From: Thalassorhabdomicrobium marinisediminis
GTDB taxonomy: Bacteria; Pseudomonadota; Alphaproteobacteria; Rhodobacterales; Rhodobacteraceae
Assembly: GCF_003072065.1 (NCBI RefSeq)
Contig: NZ_QCYG01000007.1
Coordinates: 224,929 to 288,928, forward strand
Reading direction: 5' to 3'
DNA length: 64,000 bases
The notes beneath the pieces were generated by a model, which saw nothing but the letters and a program-made list of their open reading frames with translations, did not search any database and was not told the DNA's origin. Shown here one piece after another: positions 26,177 to 35,831 of the stretch; positions within the stretch are counted from its first letter, which is position 1; each line of letters opens with the position of its first letter. A program made the translations under genes and the position numbers.

Positions 26177-29101
26177 CTAGCGTCCGAGCGACCACCAGCC
26201 ACGTTTCTTCGGCTTGTCGTCTTCGGCGGTCTCAGCCGGTTGCGGAGCGGGGTCCGCTTCGACCTGAGGCTTCGACGTGGTCTTGCGCCGCCGCTTGGGC
26301 TTTTCCGCCGGGGCGTCCTCCGGCTTGGCTTCGGACTCCTCCGTAGTGACCACCGGAACCTCGGTCGTCTCGGCGGCAACCTCGGCCTTGTCGCTGGCCT
26401 CCTCCGGAGAGGCTGCGGCGGGCTTTTTACGGCTGCGGCTGCGCTTGGGCTTCTCCGCGACCTCCTCCGCCTTGGCTGCTGCCGGCGCTTCTTCGGTCAC
26501 GGGTGCAGCCTCGGCTGGCGTCTCCGTCGCCTCTGGCGCGGCATCTGCAACCGGCTCATCGGCCTTCTTGCGGCGGGTCCGGGTGCGCTTGGGCTTCTCG
26601 GCCGGAGTCTCGGAAGCCTCAGGCTCTGCTGCTGTCTCGGTCTTGGCGTCCCCATCGGACGCCGCAGCAGGTGCGTCTTCCGCAGTCCCCTCGGAGGCCG
26701 TGTCGGCTTTCTTGCGACGGGTGCGGGTGCGCTTCGGCTTCGGCGCATCCTCGGTCGATGCGTCCGCAGCCTCGGCCTGGGCGTCGGGCGTGCTGTCCGG
26801 TGTCGGCGCAGCCTCGGGCGTGTCGTCCGAGGACTGATCGCCGTTCGCAGCGCGGTCTTCACCGTTCTGCTGCGCCTCGGCCCCGTTCTCGCCGTTGCCG
26901 TTGCGACGACGACGACGACGGCGACGGCGCTTTTTGGTCGGAGCCTCGCCTTCGGTCGCCTCGGGCGCAGGCGCGGAAGCCTCTTGCGTCTCGGCTTCTT
27001 CCACCGTCTCCTCGACGTTGGCCATCACCGCCATATCCGACGAAATCACGTCCGACGTGTCGACCTCGGCCACCAAACGGGTCGCGGTCTTGAACTTCTC
27101 GATGGCGTAATCGGGCGAGACCATCGAAGGGTCGCCTTCGATCCGCACGCTCAACCCATAGCGCGCTTCGATCTGGGCCACGTGCTCACGCTTCTGGTTC
27201 ATCATGAAGTTGGCGATGGCGATGGGTGCCTTGACCAGAACTTCCTTGCAGCGTCCGCGCACACCCTCTTCATCGAGCTGGCGCAGGATGCCCAAGGCCA
27301 CGTTGTCGTCCGAGCGCAACAGCCCCGTGCCGTGACAATGCGGGCACATCTGCGTGGTGGATTCCAGCATCCCCGGACGCAAACGCTGACGCGACATTTC
27401 CATCAGCCCGAAGCCGGAAATCCGGCCCACCTGAATGCGCGCGCGGTCGGTCTTGAGCTTGTCCTTCATGCGCTTCTCGACGGCGGCGTTGTTCTTGCGC
27501 TCGTCCATGTCGATGAAGTCGATGACGATCAGGCCCGCAAGGTCGCGCAGGCGCAACTGCCGCGCCACTTCTTCCGCAGCCTCAAGGTTGGTCTTGAGCG
27601 CGGTCTGCTCAATCGAGCCTTCCTTGGTGGCCCGACCGGAGTTCACGTCAATCGCGACCAAGGCTTCCGTCACGCCGATCACGATATAGCCGCCCGAGGG
27701 CAGTTGCACCGTCGGGTTGAACATGCCGTTGAGGTAGCTTTCCACCTGATGACGGGCATAAAGCGGCATGGGGTCGGTGTAGCGCTTCACGTTCTTGGCG
27801 TGCGACGGCATGATCATCTTCATGAAGTCCTTGGCCGTGCGATAGCCCGTTTCCCCCTCGACGATCACCTCGTCGATTTCCTTGCTGTAGAGATCGCGGA
27901 TCGACCGTTTGATGAGGTTACCCTCTTCATAGATCTGGCTTGGCGCGGTCGATTTCAGCGTCAGCTCGCGGATCTGCTCCCACAGGCGCTGCAGGTATTC
28001 ATAGTCGCGCTTGATCTCGGTCTTGGTGCGCTGGCTTCCGGCGGTGCGGATGATCAGGCCCGCGCCTTCGGGCACGGTCAGATCGTTGGCAATCGCCTTG
28101 AGCTTCTTGCGGTCGGCGGCGTTGGTGATCTTGCGAGAGATGCCACCACCGCGCGCGGTGTTCGGCATCAGCACGCAGTAGCGCCCGGCGAGCGACAGAT
28201 AGGTCGTCAGTGCAGCGCCCTTGTTGCCGCGTTCCTCTTTCACGACCTGAATCAGCAGAATCTGGCGAACCTTGATGACTTCCTGAATCTTGTAGCGCTT
28301 GGGACGCGGCTTGCGGCGTGGGCGCAGATCGGCGGTCTCATCCTCGTCGGCGACGCTTTCGATCGTGTCGTCCTTCTCGGAGGCTTTCGAGTGTTCGATC
28401 GGCGCGGAGTCGTCGTCGTCATCGGAGCCGTTCTGCCCGTCGCCATTCTGGTCGTCGCCTTTCTGGTCGTCGTTGGTCTGGTTGTCGTCGCTGTTCGCGT
28501 TCGCATCACCTTCCACGTCCGCCGCCGTGTCGTCGGCGTCGTCGTTAGTCGGCGTGTCGACCGGCGTCTCACCCACGGTCTCCATGGGCGAGGATCCTTC
28601 CTCACCGTCGATGTCGATCGTCTCCATCCCGGCGATGTCGGCGCTTGTCTCGGCAGAGCCTTTCGCGCCCTCATCCGTGTCGCTGCCGGCGTCAACCTCG
28701 GCCGTGGTGACCGGATCCTGCGACTCCGTCGTGGCCGCTTTGGTTTTGCGGCGCGAACGGCTGCGCTTGGGCTTTTCGGCTTCAGCCTCGGCTTCGGCCT
28801 TCATCGCTTCGGCGTAGGCCTTCTCTTCGGCGATCAGCGCTTCGCGGTCGGCGACGGGAATCTGGTAGTAATCGGGGTGGATTTCGTTGAACGCCAGAAA
28901 TCCGTGGCGGTTGCCGCCATAGTCGACGAACGCCGCCTGCAGCGACGGTTCAACCCGTGTTACCTTTGCAAGATAGATGTTGCCCGCAAGCTGGCGGCGC
29001 GATTGGGTTTCGAAGTCGAATTCCTCGACCTTGTTTCCGTCAACCACCACAACGCGGGTTTCTTCCGCATGGGTGGCGTCGATAAGCATTTTCTTAGCCA
29101 T
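26177..29101 (-). CDS. rne: Ribonuclease E
   Basis: This essential endoribonuclease anchors the RNA degradosome. The 974-residue product starts MAKKMLIDATHAEETRVVVV. The S1 domain begins with GNIYLAKVTRVEPSLQAAFV and is split by an acidic insert of roughly 170 residues rich in D, N and Q (about positions 100-270). The catalytic core has VAIDVNSGRATKEGSIEQTA and LIVIDFIDMDERKNN (metal-binding Asp), and the zinc link is MCPHCHGTG. The C-terminal 330 residues are disordered, with repeated PKRTRTRRKKAD-type basic blocks between Ala/Glu-rich spacers, which should bind RNA and partners. Confidence 0.97.
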   Translation of the reverse strand: MAKKMLIDATHAEETRVVVVDGNKVEEFDFETQSRRQLAGNIYLAKVTRVEPSLQAAFVDYGGNRHGFLAFNEIHPDYYQIPVADREALIAEEKAYAEAMKAEAEAEAEKPKRSRSRRKTKAATTESQDPVTTAEVDAGSDTDEGAKGSAETSADIAGMETIDIDGEEGSSPMETVGETPVDTPTNDDADDTAADVEGDANANSDDNQTNDDQKGDDQNGDGQNGSDDDDDSAPIEHSKASEKDDTIESVADEDETADLRPRRKPRPKRYKIQEVIKVRQILLIQVVKEERGNKGAALTTYLSLAGRYCVLMPNTARGGGISRKITNAADRKKLKAIANDLTVPEGAGLIIRTAGSQRTKTEIKRDYEYLQRLWEQIRELTLKSTAPSQIYEEGNLIKRSIRDLYSKEIDEVIVEGETGYRTAKDFMKMIMPSHAKNVKRYTDPMPLYARHQVESYLNGMFNPTVQLPSGGYIVIGVTEALVAIDVNSGRATKEGSIEQTALKTNLEAAEEVARQLRLRDLAGLIVIDFIDMDERKNNAAVEKRMKDKLKTDRARIQVGRISGFGLMEMSRQRLRPGMLESTTQMCPHCHGTGLLRSDDNVALGILRQLDEEGVRGRCKEVLVKAPIAIANFMMNQKREHVAQIEARYGLSVRIEGDPSMVSPDYAIEKFKTATRLVAEVDTSDVISSDMAVMANVEETVEEAETQEASAPAPEATEGEAPTKKRRRRRRRRRNGNGENGAEAQQNGEDRAANGDQSSDDTPEAAPTPDSTPDAQAEAADASTEDAPKPKRTRTRRKKADTASEGTAEDAPAAASDGDAKTETAAEPEASETPAEKPKRTRTRRKKADEPVADAAPEATETPAEAAPVTEEAPAAAKAEEVAEKPKRSRSRKKPAAASPEEASDKAEVAAETTEVPVVTTEESEAKPEDAPAEKPKRRRKTTSKPQVEADPAPQPAETAEDDKPKKRGWWSLGR

Positions 29102-29562
29102 ATTGTCCTGTTGCACGACAAAGGGTTGGCCCCATCAGGTGGAACCGCCAACGGTCTGTCATGTCCAATAAAAGCGTGGCGCCCAACAGCGGAACGGGCG
29201 GACATGTCATGCCCCCCTGTTCGCATCGTTGTATCTGTTGCGCGATCCATCGCGTTGATCTCCGACCACGTCGAAACGTGGCCCGTTCAAGGCCCCAGCG
29301 ATCAAGGGTGTCCATCACCGCCGAGGGCTGTTCATCTGGCCCCGCATGGGGGACCACATCCTTCGGTCTGCGATGGGGATGACGGGGTCCGATGGACCGT
29401 GCGTCACTGCGACCAACCGCAGAAAAACTCACCGGGATTTTGCGCATAGCGTCATGGCAACCGCCCGTAACCCCTACATAGGGGAGGATGGGTGCAATTT
29501 ACAACGTCAAAGTGCGTCGAAGTGCAAATAGCGGTGGTATGCGGGAAAGCTTGTGGGGCCGC
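29102..29562 (-). promoter_or_regulatory. Leader and promoter region of rne
   Basis: This stretch of 461 bases has no credible gene on either strand. RNase E genes usually have a long 5' untranslated region that is cleaved by RNase E itself, and this region would hold such a leader. I cannot identify a specific hairpin homologous to known leaders. Confidence 0.45.
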
Positions 29563-30366
29563 TCAGACCTCAAGGATCAGCGGGCGGTGATCGGACACCA
29601 CGGGATCGGCGGGGCAGTCGAAGCGTTTCACCTCGATGCTGCGCGACACCAGCATGTAGCTGCCGTGCCGCTGGGGCTTGCCGTAAAGCGAGGTTCGGGT
29701 GGCCTTGTCGCCTACAAGATCCCGCAGGCCCCAGTCTTGCAGGACGCGCAGGGTCTCGCTGTTCGGGCGCACGTTGAAATCGCCGGACAGCACGACGTCG
29801 TCGCCGGAGGTTGCGATCTGGTCGAGCAGCGAGAGCGCCTGTCGCGCCTGCTGCGCGCGGGCGGGCGTGTCTGCCATGTCATCCGCGCCCTCGCCGTCCT
29901 GCAATCCATGGAAATGCGCCACCGTGATCGGTCGGGCGCGGCCCGCCAGACGCAGGCGGCTGGCCTGAAAGCCGCAGGGCAGCGGCGCGTCCCCCCAGCC
30001 ATCGGCGCGAAAGGCCCCGTGCACGAAACCGTCAAGCCGGGTTTCGACCGTCAGCCCGGGCGCGATCCACTGGGCAAGACCATAAGCAGACGGGTAGCTG
30101 CGCCCGCCATTGTCACTCATCGGGCCTTCGCAGGCCGCGTGAAACTGCGCCGTGTAGCCGGGCAGCCGTCCGGAAATATCGGCCACGAGGTTCGAGCGCT
30201 GGTTGAGACTGCGAAAAGCGTCGCGATAGTTCAACCACGGCGGACTGGGCACCTTGGGCTGGGTGACGCCTTGCAAGGACAGAACGTCAGCCCGCACCAA
30301 CCCGGCCCAGCCCCCCAGCGCGGGCCACACCTGCCCGCCGGACGCATTCAGACTAACAATACGCAT
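29563..30366 (-). CDS. Endonuclease/exonuclease/phosphatase-family protein with altered active site
   Basis: The 267-residue product has the EEP fold: MRIVSLNASGGQVWPAL at the start, HFHGLQDGEG, VVLSGDFNVRPNSETL (catalytic Asp/Asn) and VVSDHRPLILEV (C-terminal Asp-His). The metal-binding Glu of the LQEV motif is replaced by Gly: the sequence reads VLSLQGVTQPK. This residue coordinates Mg2+ in known members, so activity may be lost or changed. The gene lies just downstream of the DctD-like gene on the same strand (4 bases). Substrate unknown. Confidence 0.82.
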   Translation of the reverse strand: MRIVSLNASGGQVWPALGGWAGLVRADVLSLQGVTQPKVPSPPWLNYRDAFRSLNQRSNLVADISGRLPGYTAQFHAACEGPMSDNGGRSYPSAYGLAQWIAPGLTVETRLDGFVHGAFRADGWGDAPLPCGFQASRLRLAGRARPITVAHFHGLQDGEGADDMADTPARAQQARQALSLLDQIATSGDDVVLSGDFNVRPNSETLRVLQDWGLRDLVGDKATRTSLYGKPQRHGSYMLVSRSIEVKRFDCPADPVVSDHRPLILEV

Positions 30367-30370
30367 GGGA

Positions 30371-31702
30371 TCAGAGGTAATCGGACCGTTGCAGGCCGTA
30401 TTTCGCCATCTTCTCGTTCAGGGTGCGCCGTGGCAGGCACAGCTCCTCCATGACGTTGACGATAGAGCCCTTGTGCCGGCGCATGGTGTTGTCGATCAGC
30501 ATCCGCTCAAAGGCTTCCACGAATTCCTTCAGCGGCTTGCCTTCGGTCGTCATGGCGGGCTGGCTGTCGTCATCCTCGGTCATCAGCAGCGAGGCGATGG
30601 TACCCGAGCCGCGCCGGTTCTGCAGCACCGCCCGTTCGGCCACATTGTAAAGCTGGCGCACGTTTCCGGGCCAAGGGGCCTGCAGCAGTTGCGCGGCTTC
30701 CTGGGCGCTGACCTCGGGCGCATCGCAGCCGTATTCTTCGGCAAATTGCTCGCTCAGACGCGTAAACAGGGTCAGGATATCTTCCCCCCGGTTGCGCAGC
30801 GGTGGCACGGTCATGCGCAGGGCGGCCAAGCGGTAGAACAGATCGTTGCGCAACACGCTTTCGCAGGTCTTGCCCTCATCCTGCAGGTTGCAGATCGCCA
30901 CGATGCGGGTCTCGGCCGGGGTGCCCTGCTCATTGATCGCGGTCAGAAGCCGCGCCTGATTGGTCTCGGAGAGGGCTTCGATATCCTCAAGCACCAGCGT
31001 GCCGCCCCGCGCCTCTTCGATGGCGGGGATCGGATCGTCCTGATCCGCGGGCCCGAACAGCCGCTTGGACAGCGCCTCATCCTCATAGGCGGAACAGGAG
31101 ATCAGCACGAATTTCTTGTTGGCCCGGGCCCCCACCGCATGCAGCGCGTGGGCGACCAGCGTCTTGCCGGTCCCGGTCTCACCCTCGATCAAAACGTGGC
31201 CGTCGGCCTGCCCCAAATCAAGAATATCCTCTTTCAGGCGCTCCATCACCGGCGACGCGCCGATGAGCTTTTTCATCAGCGCCCCGCCGTCAGAGAGCTC
31301 GCGCCGCAGCTCGCGGCTATCAAGCGTCATCCGCCGCGCGAGCGTGGCTTTCTTGGCAAGCTCGGTCATGCGGTCGGGGTTGAACGGCTTTTCAAGGAAA
31401 TCAAAGGCCCCGATCCGCATCGCCTCAACCGCCATGGGCACATCGCCGTGACCGGTGATCATGATCACCGGCAATGAGGAATCGACGCCCTTGAGCTTCT
31501 TAAGAAACTGCATCCCGTCCATGCCGGGCATCTTGATGTCGCTCACGACGATGCCGGGATAATCCTGGCCCAACCCCTTGAGCGCCTCTTCCGCGCTGGG
31601 AAAGGTCTCGGTGTCGTAGCCGCTCAGCGCCAGCCACTGGCTGATCGACTGTCGCATGTCCTGTTCGTCATCAACGATGGCGATTTTCATTGCCTGAGCC
31701 AT
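30371..31702 (-). CDS. dctD: DctD-type response regulator lacking the GAFTGA motif
   Basis: The product has 443 residues. The receiver domain at about 1-120 has phosphorylation Asp in VVSDIKMPGMDGMQF. The AAA+ domain (about 145-365) has Walker A IEGETGTGKTLVAHALH, but the sigma54-contacting loop GAFTGA is missing: the region reads LFGPADQDDPIPAIEEARGG. Walker B reads LVLEDIEAL, with the usual D-E order reversed. The C-terminal Fis-type HTH is RHKGSIVNVMEELCLPRRTL. Absence of GAFTGA means sigma54 activation is unlikely, as shown for Rhodobacter capsulatus NtrC. It is the partner of the upstream kinase, 6 bases away. Confidence 0.85.
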   Translation of the reverse strand: MAQAMKIAIVDDEQDMRQSISQWLALSGYDTETFPSAEEALKGLGQDYPGIVVSDIKMPGMDGMQFLKKLKGVDSSLPVIMITGHGDVPMAVEAMRIGAFDFLEKPFNPDRMTELAKKATLARRMTLDSRELRRELSDGGALMKKLIGASPVMERLKEDILDLGQADGHVLIEGETGTGKTLVAHALHAVGARANKKFVLISCSAYEDEALSKRLFGPADQDDPIPAIEEARGGTLVLEDIEALSETNQARLLTAINEQGTPAETRIVAICNLQDEGKTCESVLRNDLFYRLAALRMTVPPLRNRGEDILTLFTRLSEQFAEEYGCDAPEVSAQEAAQLLQAPWPGNVRQLYNVAERAVLQNRRGSGTIASLLMTEDDDSQPAMTTEGKPLKEFVEAFERMLIDNTMRRHKGSIVNVMEELCLPRRTLNEKMAKYGLQRSDYL

Positions 31703-31708
31703 TGCGTG

Positions 31709-33445
31709 TTACTCCGCTGCTTCTGTGTCTGCGTTCAATATGGGCAGTTCGACCTCGAATACAGCCCCGCCCCCAACCGCATTACGTCCGGTGAGCCGTC
31801 CGCCGAAGTCGTTTACGATCCCCGACGAGATGGCAAGCCCCAAGCCGGTGCCGTCGCCGGGCTGCTTGGTGGTGTAGAACGGCTCAAACAGTTCATCGAG
31901 TTCATCGATGCCGGTGCCGTTGTCGCGCACGGTCAGACGCACCACGTTGCCCTGTGCGAGAAGTATATCAATCCGCGGGTCCGTTGTCATCTTGGTGGCG
32001 TCCAGCGCGTTGCGCAGCAGGTTGATGATCACCTGCTCAAGCCGCATCCGGTCGCCGAAGATCATCACCGGCCGATCCGGCAAGGTGCGCGAAATCGCGA
32101 CCTGACGTTGGCGCAATTGCGGCTCCATCATCGACAGTGAAGAGAGCACCGCCTCTTTGACATCAACGGGTTCAAGGCTGTCGGCGCCTTTGCGCGCGTA
32201 GGATTTGAGCTGCTTGGTGATTGCGCCCATCCGCTCGATCAGCCCGTCGATCCGCGCCACGGCGACCACCGCTTCGTCCGGCCGCTCGCGGCTGATGAGA
32301 AGCCGCGCGCCGGCCAGATAGGTCTTCATCGCGGCCAGCGGCTGGTTCAATTCATGGCTGACGGCCGCTGACATTTCGCCTAAAGCGGCAAGCTTGCTGG
32401 TCTGCGCCACGGTCTGCTCGGCCACCTCGAGGTCCTTTTCTACCTTCTGGCGCTCGGCGATTTCCCGCTGTAGGCGGTTGTTCAACTGGCGAAGCTCTGC
32501 CGATTCCCGCTGGAACATGCGTGCCGCCAGATTGGACCGGCGCGACAGGAACCAGAACAGACCTGCCAACAGGATCGCGAATCCCATGATTTCGAGCGCA
32601 AGGATCGAATTGACCCGTTCGCGCACAGACTGGAAGGTGGTGAAACTGACGACGCGCCAGCCCTGAAACGGCACGCGCACCTCCTGCCGCATCACCCCGT
32701 CGCCACGCAGGTAAGCATCGATAGGCAGCGCCGACCAGTCGGGCGTGCCGCGCAGGGCGCGCTCGATGGCCGACTGCGGCTCCAGCAGGGCCACGGCTTC
32801 TTCCTCGGTCCGGCCCCGCCAGCGCGGCTCGGTCGCAAGGATCGCGCGGCCGGTGCTGTCCAGCACCATCACCGCATCGGAAATCCCAGCCCAGGACCGT
32901 TCGAGCTTCGCCAGATCCACGCCCACAGAGACCACGCCGATCCCCAGACCCCCGTCCTCAATCCGGCGCGAATAGGTGAAGTCGAAGCCGCCCTCGTTGC
33001 GGTCGTCCACCGTGAAGGTCGTGATATTGGAGCGCAGCGCCTCGACAAAGGAGCGCTGATGCCGCCGGTTTTCCCCCAGTCGTTCCCGGTCGGTCGCGGC
33101 CACCACGCGCCCATCGGTGTCCATCAGCAATAAGGACGCCGCGCCGATCTCATCGACAAAGGACAAAAGCCGCGCGGTCGACTGGGTGAAATCGCCCGAA
33201 TTGAGCGCACCGATCAGCGCCGGATCCCGCGCCAGCAGTTGCGGCACGATAGAGTTGCGCTGCAATTCGCTGAGCAGGTTGGCGGAATAGAGCGCCAGAC
33301 GCACCTCGGCTCCGCCCCGCGTGCGCTCGGTGAAGCGCTCGGTCAACAAGGCGTTAGAGCTATAGACGACCACACAGGCGAGCAGAACCAGCGCACCCAC
33401 AAGGATGCGCGTCCACCAGACGACGGAAATGCGCGCTGCGTTCAA
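31709..33445 (-). CDS. dctB: DctB-type sensor histidine kinase
   Basis: The 578-residue membrane kinase starts with TTG preceded by a GGGGG site. A first membrane helix (WTRILVGALVLLACVVVYSS) and a second at about 285-305 (ILALEIMGFAILLAGLFWFL) enclose a periplasmic Cache-type ligand domain. Then come a coiled coil (REIAERQKVEKDLEVAEQTV), the H-box AAVSHELNQPLAAMKTYLAG, and the ATP lid TTKQPGDGTGLGLAISS. DctB proteins sense C4-dicarboxylates. No transporter (DctPQM or DctA) is adjacent, so the target genes are elsewhere. Confidence 0.88.
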   Translation of the reverse strand: MNAARISVVWWTRILVGALVLLACVVVYSSNALLTERFTERTRGGAEVRLALYSANLLSELQRNSIVPQLLARDPALIGALNSGDFTQSTARLLSFVDEIGAASLLLMDTDGRVVAATDRERLGENRRHQRSFVEALRSNITTFTVDDRNEGGFDFTYSRRIEDGGLGIGVVSVGVDLAKLERSWAGISDAVMVLDSTGRAILATEPRWRGRTEEEAVALLEPQSAIERALRGTPDWSALPIDAYLRGDGVMRQEVRVPFQGWRVVSFTTFQSVRERVNSILALEIMGFAILLAGLFWFLSRRSNLAARMFQRESAELRQLNNRLQREIAERQKVEKDLEVAEQTVAQTSKLAALGEMSAAVSHELNQPLAAMKTYLAGARLLISRERPDEAVVAVARIDGLIERMGAITKQLKSYARKGADSLEPVDVKEAVLSSLSMMEPQLRQRQVAISRTLPDRPVMIFGDRMRLEQVIINLLRNALDATKMTTDPRIDILLAQGNVVRLTVRDNGTGIDELDELFEPFYTTKQPGDGTGLGLAISSGIVNDFGGRLTGRNAVGGGAVFEVELPILNADTEAAE

Positions 33446-33511
33446 AAATAACCCCCAAGGTTGCTGCGCTGTAATCTAGCGCGCAACCCCGGCGGCGTCC
33501 ATCGACAGGCG

Positions 33512-34180
33512 CTAGGCGGTGGCGAGCTGCCCCACCAGACCGGCGAAAAGACGCTGACCATCAGTTGAGCCATGGGCCTCGTCCACGGCGCGCTCGGGAT
33601 GGGGCATCATGCCCAGTACCCGCCCGTTGGCCGAAAGGATCCCGGCGATGTCGTTGCGGCTGCCGTTGAGGTGTTCAGCATAGCTGAAGGCGATCCGCCC
33701 CGTGTCCTGCAACCGCGCGAGCGTGGCGTCGTCGGCAAAGTAATTCCCGTCATGGTGCGCGACGGGCACCGACAGGATATCGCCTTGGACATAGGTGTCG
33801 GTAAAGGCGCTCTGCGTGGTTTCGACCCGCAGGGGCACGGTCTTGCAGACGAACTTCAGCCCCGCGTTGCGCAGCAGCGCACCGGGCAACAGCCCCGTCT
33901 CGGTCAGCACCTGAAAGCCGTTGCAGACGCCCAACACATAGCCGCCACGCTCTGCATGGGCGACGATGGCGCGGCAGATCGGCGAATTGGCGGCAATCGC
34001 GCCGCAGCGCAGATAATCCCCGAAGGAGAACCCGCCCGGAATGGCAACAAGATCGACGTCGCCGGGCAGCGCATCGTCCTTGTGCCAGATCACATCGACA
34101 TCCGCGCCCGCTTGCCGCAGGGCGACCGCCATGTCCCGGTCGCAGTTGGACCCGGGAAACTGGATCACCGCGGCCTTCAT
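33512..34180 (-). CDS. purQ: Phosphoribosylformylglycinamidine synthase subunit PurQ
   Basis: This is the glutaminase subunit of the FGAM synthase complex in purine synthesis. The 222-residue product has the class I amidotransferase triad: Cys in [16 protein letters not shown], and His-Glu in [36 protein letters not shown] is the family start. The ATG overlaps the purS stop. PurS and PurQ act with PurL, which is not in the window. It is translated in the order purC-purS-purQ. Confidence 0.97.
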   Translation of the reverse strand: MKAAVIQFPGSNCDRDMAVALRQAGADVDVIWHKDDALPGDVDLVAIPGGFSFGDYLRCGAIAANSPICRAIVAHAERGGYVLGVCNGFQVLTETGLLPGALLRNAGLKFVCKTVPLRVETTQSAFTDTYVQGDILSVPVAHHDGNYFADDATLARLQDTGRIAFSYAEHLNGSRNDIAGILSANGRVLGMMPHPERAVDEAHGSTDGQRLFAGLVGQLATA

Positions 34181-34407
34181 GGCATCTCGATCCGGTAGCT
34201 TTCGATCACCGTATTGGCGAGCAGCTTTTCGCACATCTCGCCCACCTGCGCCTCGGTCGTCCCGTCGGCCAGATCCAGCTCGATCACCTTGCCCTGACGG
34301 ACCCCTTCGACCCCGTCAAACCCCAGCGCCCCCAGCGCGTGTTTCACGGCCGCCCCCTGGGGGTCCAGAACGCCGTCCTTCAACATCACGTGCACACGGG
34401 CTTTCAT
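34177..34407 (-). CDS. purS: Phosphoribosylformylglycinamidine synthase subunit PurS
   Basis: The 76-residue structural subunit links PurQ and PurL. The sequence has [40 protein letters not shown] and the C-terminal [17 protein letters not shown], all standard for the family. It is separated from purC by 48 bases and overlaps purQ. Confidence 0.96.
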   Translation of the reverse strand: MKARVHVMLKDGVLDPQGAAVKHALGALGFDGVEGVRQGKVIELDLADGTTEAQVGEMCEKLLANTVIESYRIEMP

Positions 34408-34455
34408 ATCGCTGTTCCTGTCTTCATCTGACCAAATAAACTCAATTCCGACGGC

Positions 34456-35217
34456 TCAGTTGATAAGCGTCGGCTTCTGCATGGGGGCCGCGTTCTGCGG
34501 CATGACCCCAAGACGTTTGGCCACCTCGGTATAGGCATCGGCCAGATCACCCAGATCGCGCCGGAACACATCCTTGTCCAGCTTGCGCCCGGTCTCCATG
34601 TCCCACAGGCGGCAGCTGTCGGGGCTGATCTCGTCGGCGACGATCAGACGCATGAACTCGTTGTCCCAGACGCGGCCGATCTCGATCTTGAAATCCACCA
34701 GCTGGATGCCAACCCCGTGCATCACGCCGGACATGAAATCGTTCACCCGCAGAGCCAGCGCCACCATGTCGTCAAGGTCCTGCTGGCTCGCCCAACCGAA
34801 GGCGATGATGTATTCTTCGGGCACCAGCGGGTCGCCCAGACTGTCATCCTTGTAGCTGAATTCGACGATGGGGCGCGGCAGCGGCGTGCCCTCCTCCATG
34901 CCCAGCCGTTTCGCCATCGAGCCGGCCGCAAAGTTGCGCACGATCACCTCAAGCGGGATGATCTCGACTTGGCGGATCAACTGTTCGCGCATGTTCAGCC
35001 GTTTGATGAAATGGGTCGGCACGCCGATCCGCATCAGACCGTTCATGAAAAACTCGGACAGGCGGTTGTTCAACACGCCCTTGCCGTCGATCACGTCCTT
35101 CTTCTCTGCGTTGAACGCGGTGGCGTCATCCTTGAAATACTGGATCAGGGTGCCCGGTTCGGTGCCTTCATACAGGATTTTCGCCTTGCCTTCATAGACC
35201 AGTTTGCGACGTGCCAT
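34456..35217 (-). CDS. purC: SAICAR synthase
   Basis: This enzyme ligates aspartate to CAIR in purine synthesis. The 253-residue product starts [20 protein letters not shown] and has [54 protein letters not shown] and the SAICAR signature [12 protein letters not shown] with [13 protein letters not shown]. The C-terminus is a short tail. It leads the purC-purS-purQ group. The divergent neighbour is the ATPase zeta inhibitor gene. Confidence 0.97.
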   Translation of the reverse strand: MARRKLVYEGKAKILYEGTEPGTLIQYFKDDATAFNAEKKDVIDGKGVLNNRLSEFFMNGLMRIGVPTHFIKRLNMREQLIRQVEIIPLEVIVRNFAAGSMAKRLGMEEGTPLPRPIVEFSYKDDSLGDPLVPEEYIIAFGWASQQDLDDMVALALRVNDFMSGVMHGVGIQLVDFKIEIGRVWDNEFMRLIVADEISPDSCRLWDMETGRKLDKDVFRRDLGDLADAYTEVAKRLGVMPQNAAPMQKPTLIN

Positions 35218-35365
35218 GCTGTCTCCTTTGCGGGCGCTGCGCCTTGGACGTCAAAGCCACCATCGCCCCGCTTGCGCGCGTCATAAGCCAAGCCCCCCTT
35301 GCGGGCAAGCGCAACGAGGGGCATATCTGGACCGGAACAGCCACGAACCTGCAAGGAACAGCCCG

Positions 35366-35680
35366 ATGTCCACTTTTGACGACCGCGAACACGCTTTTGA
35401 GGCGAAATTCGCCCATGACGCAGAGATGCAGTTTCGCGCCGAAGCGCGGCGCAACAAGCTTCTGGGCCTCTGGGCGGCCGATCTGCTGGACAAGTCCGGC
35501 GCCGAGGCCGAAGCCTATGCGCAAGAGGTCGTAAAAGCGGACTTCGAGGAAGCGGGGGACGAGGATGTCTATCGCAAGCTGTCCGGCGACATCGGCCACC
35601 TCAAGAGCGAGGCAGAGATCCGCACCAAGATGGCCGAACTGATGAAGCAGGCCAAGGCGCAACTGCTCGACGAAGCCTGA
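35366..35680 (+). CDS. F1Fo-ATPase zeta inhibitor subunit (DUF1476)
   Basis: The 104-residue product matches the alphaproteobacterial zeta subunit, which blocks reverse rotation of the ATP synthase. The N-terminal inhibitory segment MSTFDDREHAFEAKFAHDAE and the following MQFRAEARRNKLLGLWAADL are nearly those known from Paracoccus. The four-helix domain continues with DFEEAGDEDVYRKLSGDIGH. The start at 35366 drops an unsupported 54-residue upstream stretch that would overlap the purC start region. A strong terminator follows. Confidence 0.92.
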   Translation: MSTFDDREHAFEAKFAHDAEMQFRAEARRNKLLGLWAADLLDKSGAEAEAYAQEVVKADFEEAGDEDVYRKLSGDIGHLKSEAEIRTKMAELMKQAKAQLLDEA

Positions 35681-35730
35681 GACGGCGTCGAACGGACCGG
35701 AACTTCGAAAAAATTCTAGACATCTATGAA

Positions 35731-35760
35731 GGCCGGGGCGGCAAAATCGCCCCGGCCTTT
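35731..35760 (+). terminator. Rho-independent terminator after the zeta-subunit gene
   Basis: A perfect 10-base stem GGCCGGGGCG/CGCCCCGGCC with the loop GCAAAAT ends in TTT. Confidence 0.9.
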
Positions 35761-35831
35761 ACATTTGCAGAACCCTTGAACGCTAGGACACCCCCGCGGG
35801 CATTGGCCCGCTACGGGAGGTGGACAGCCAA

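Noticed and set aside
26240..29449. Plus-strand open frame of over 1000 codons opposite RNase E
   Set aside because: Shadow of the biased GC-rich rne codons; the protein is Arg/Leu/Gly-rich without family features, while the minus frame has full RNase E motifs.
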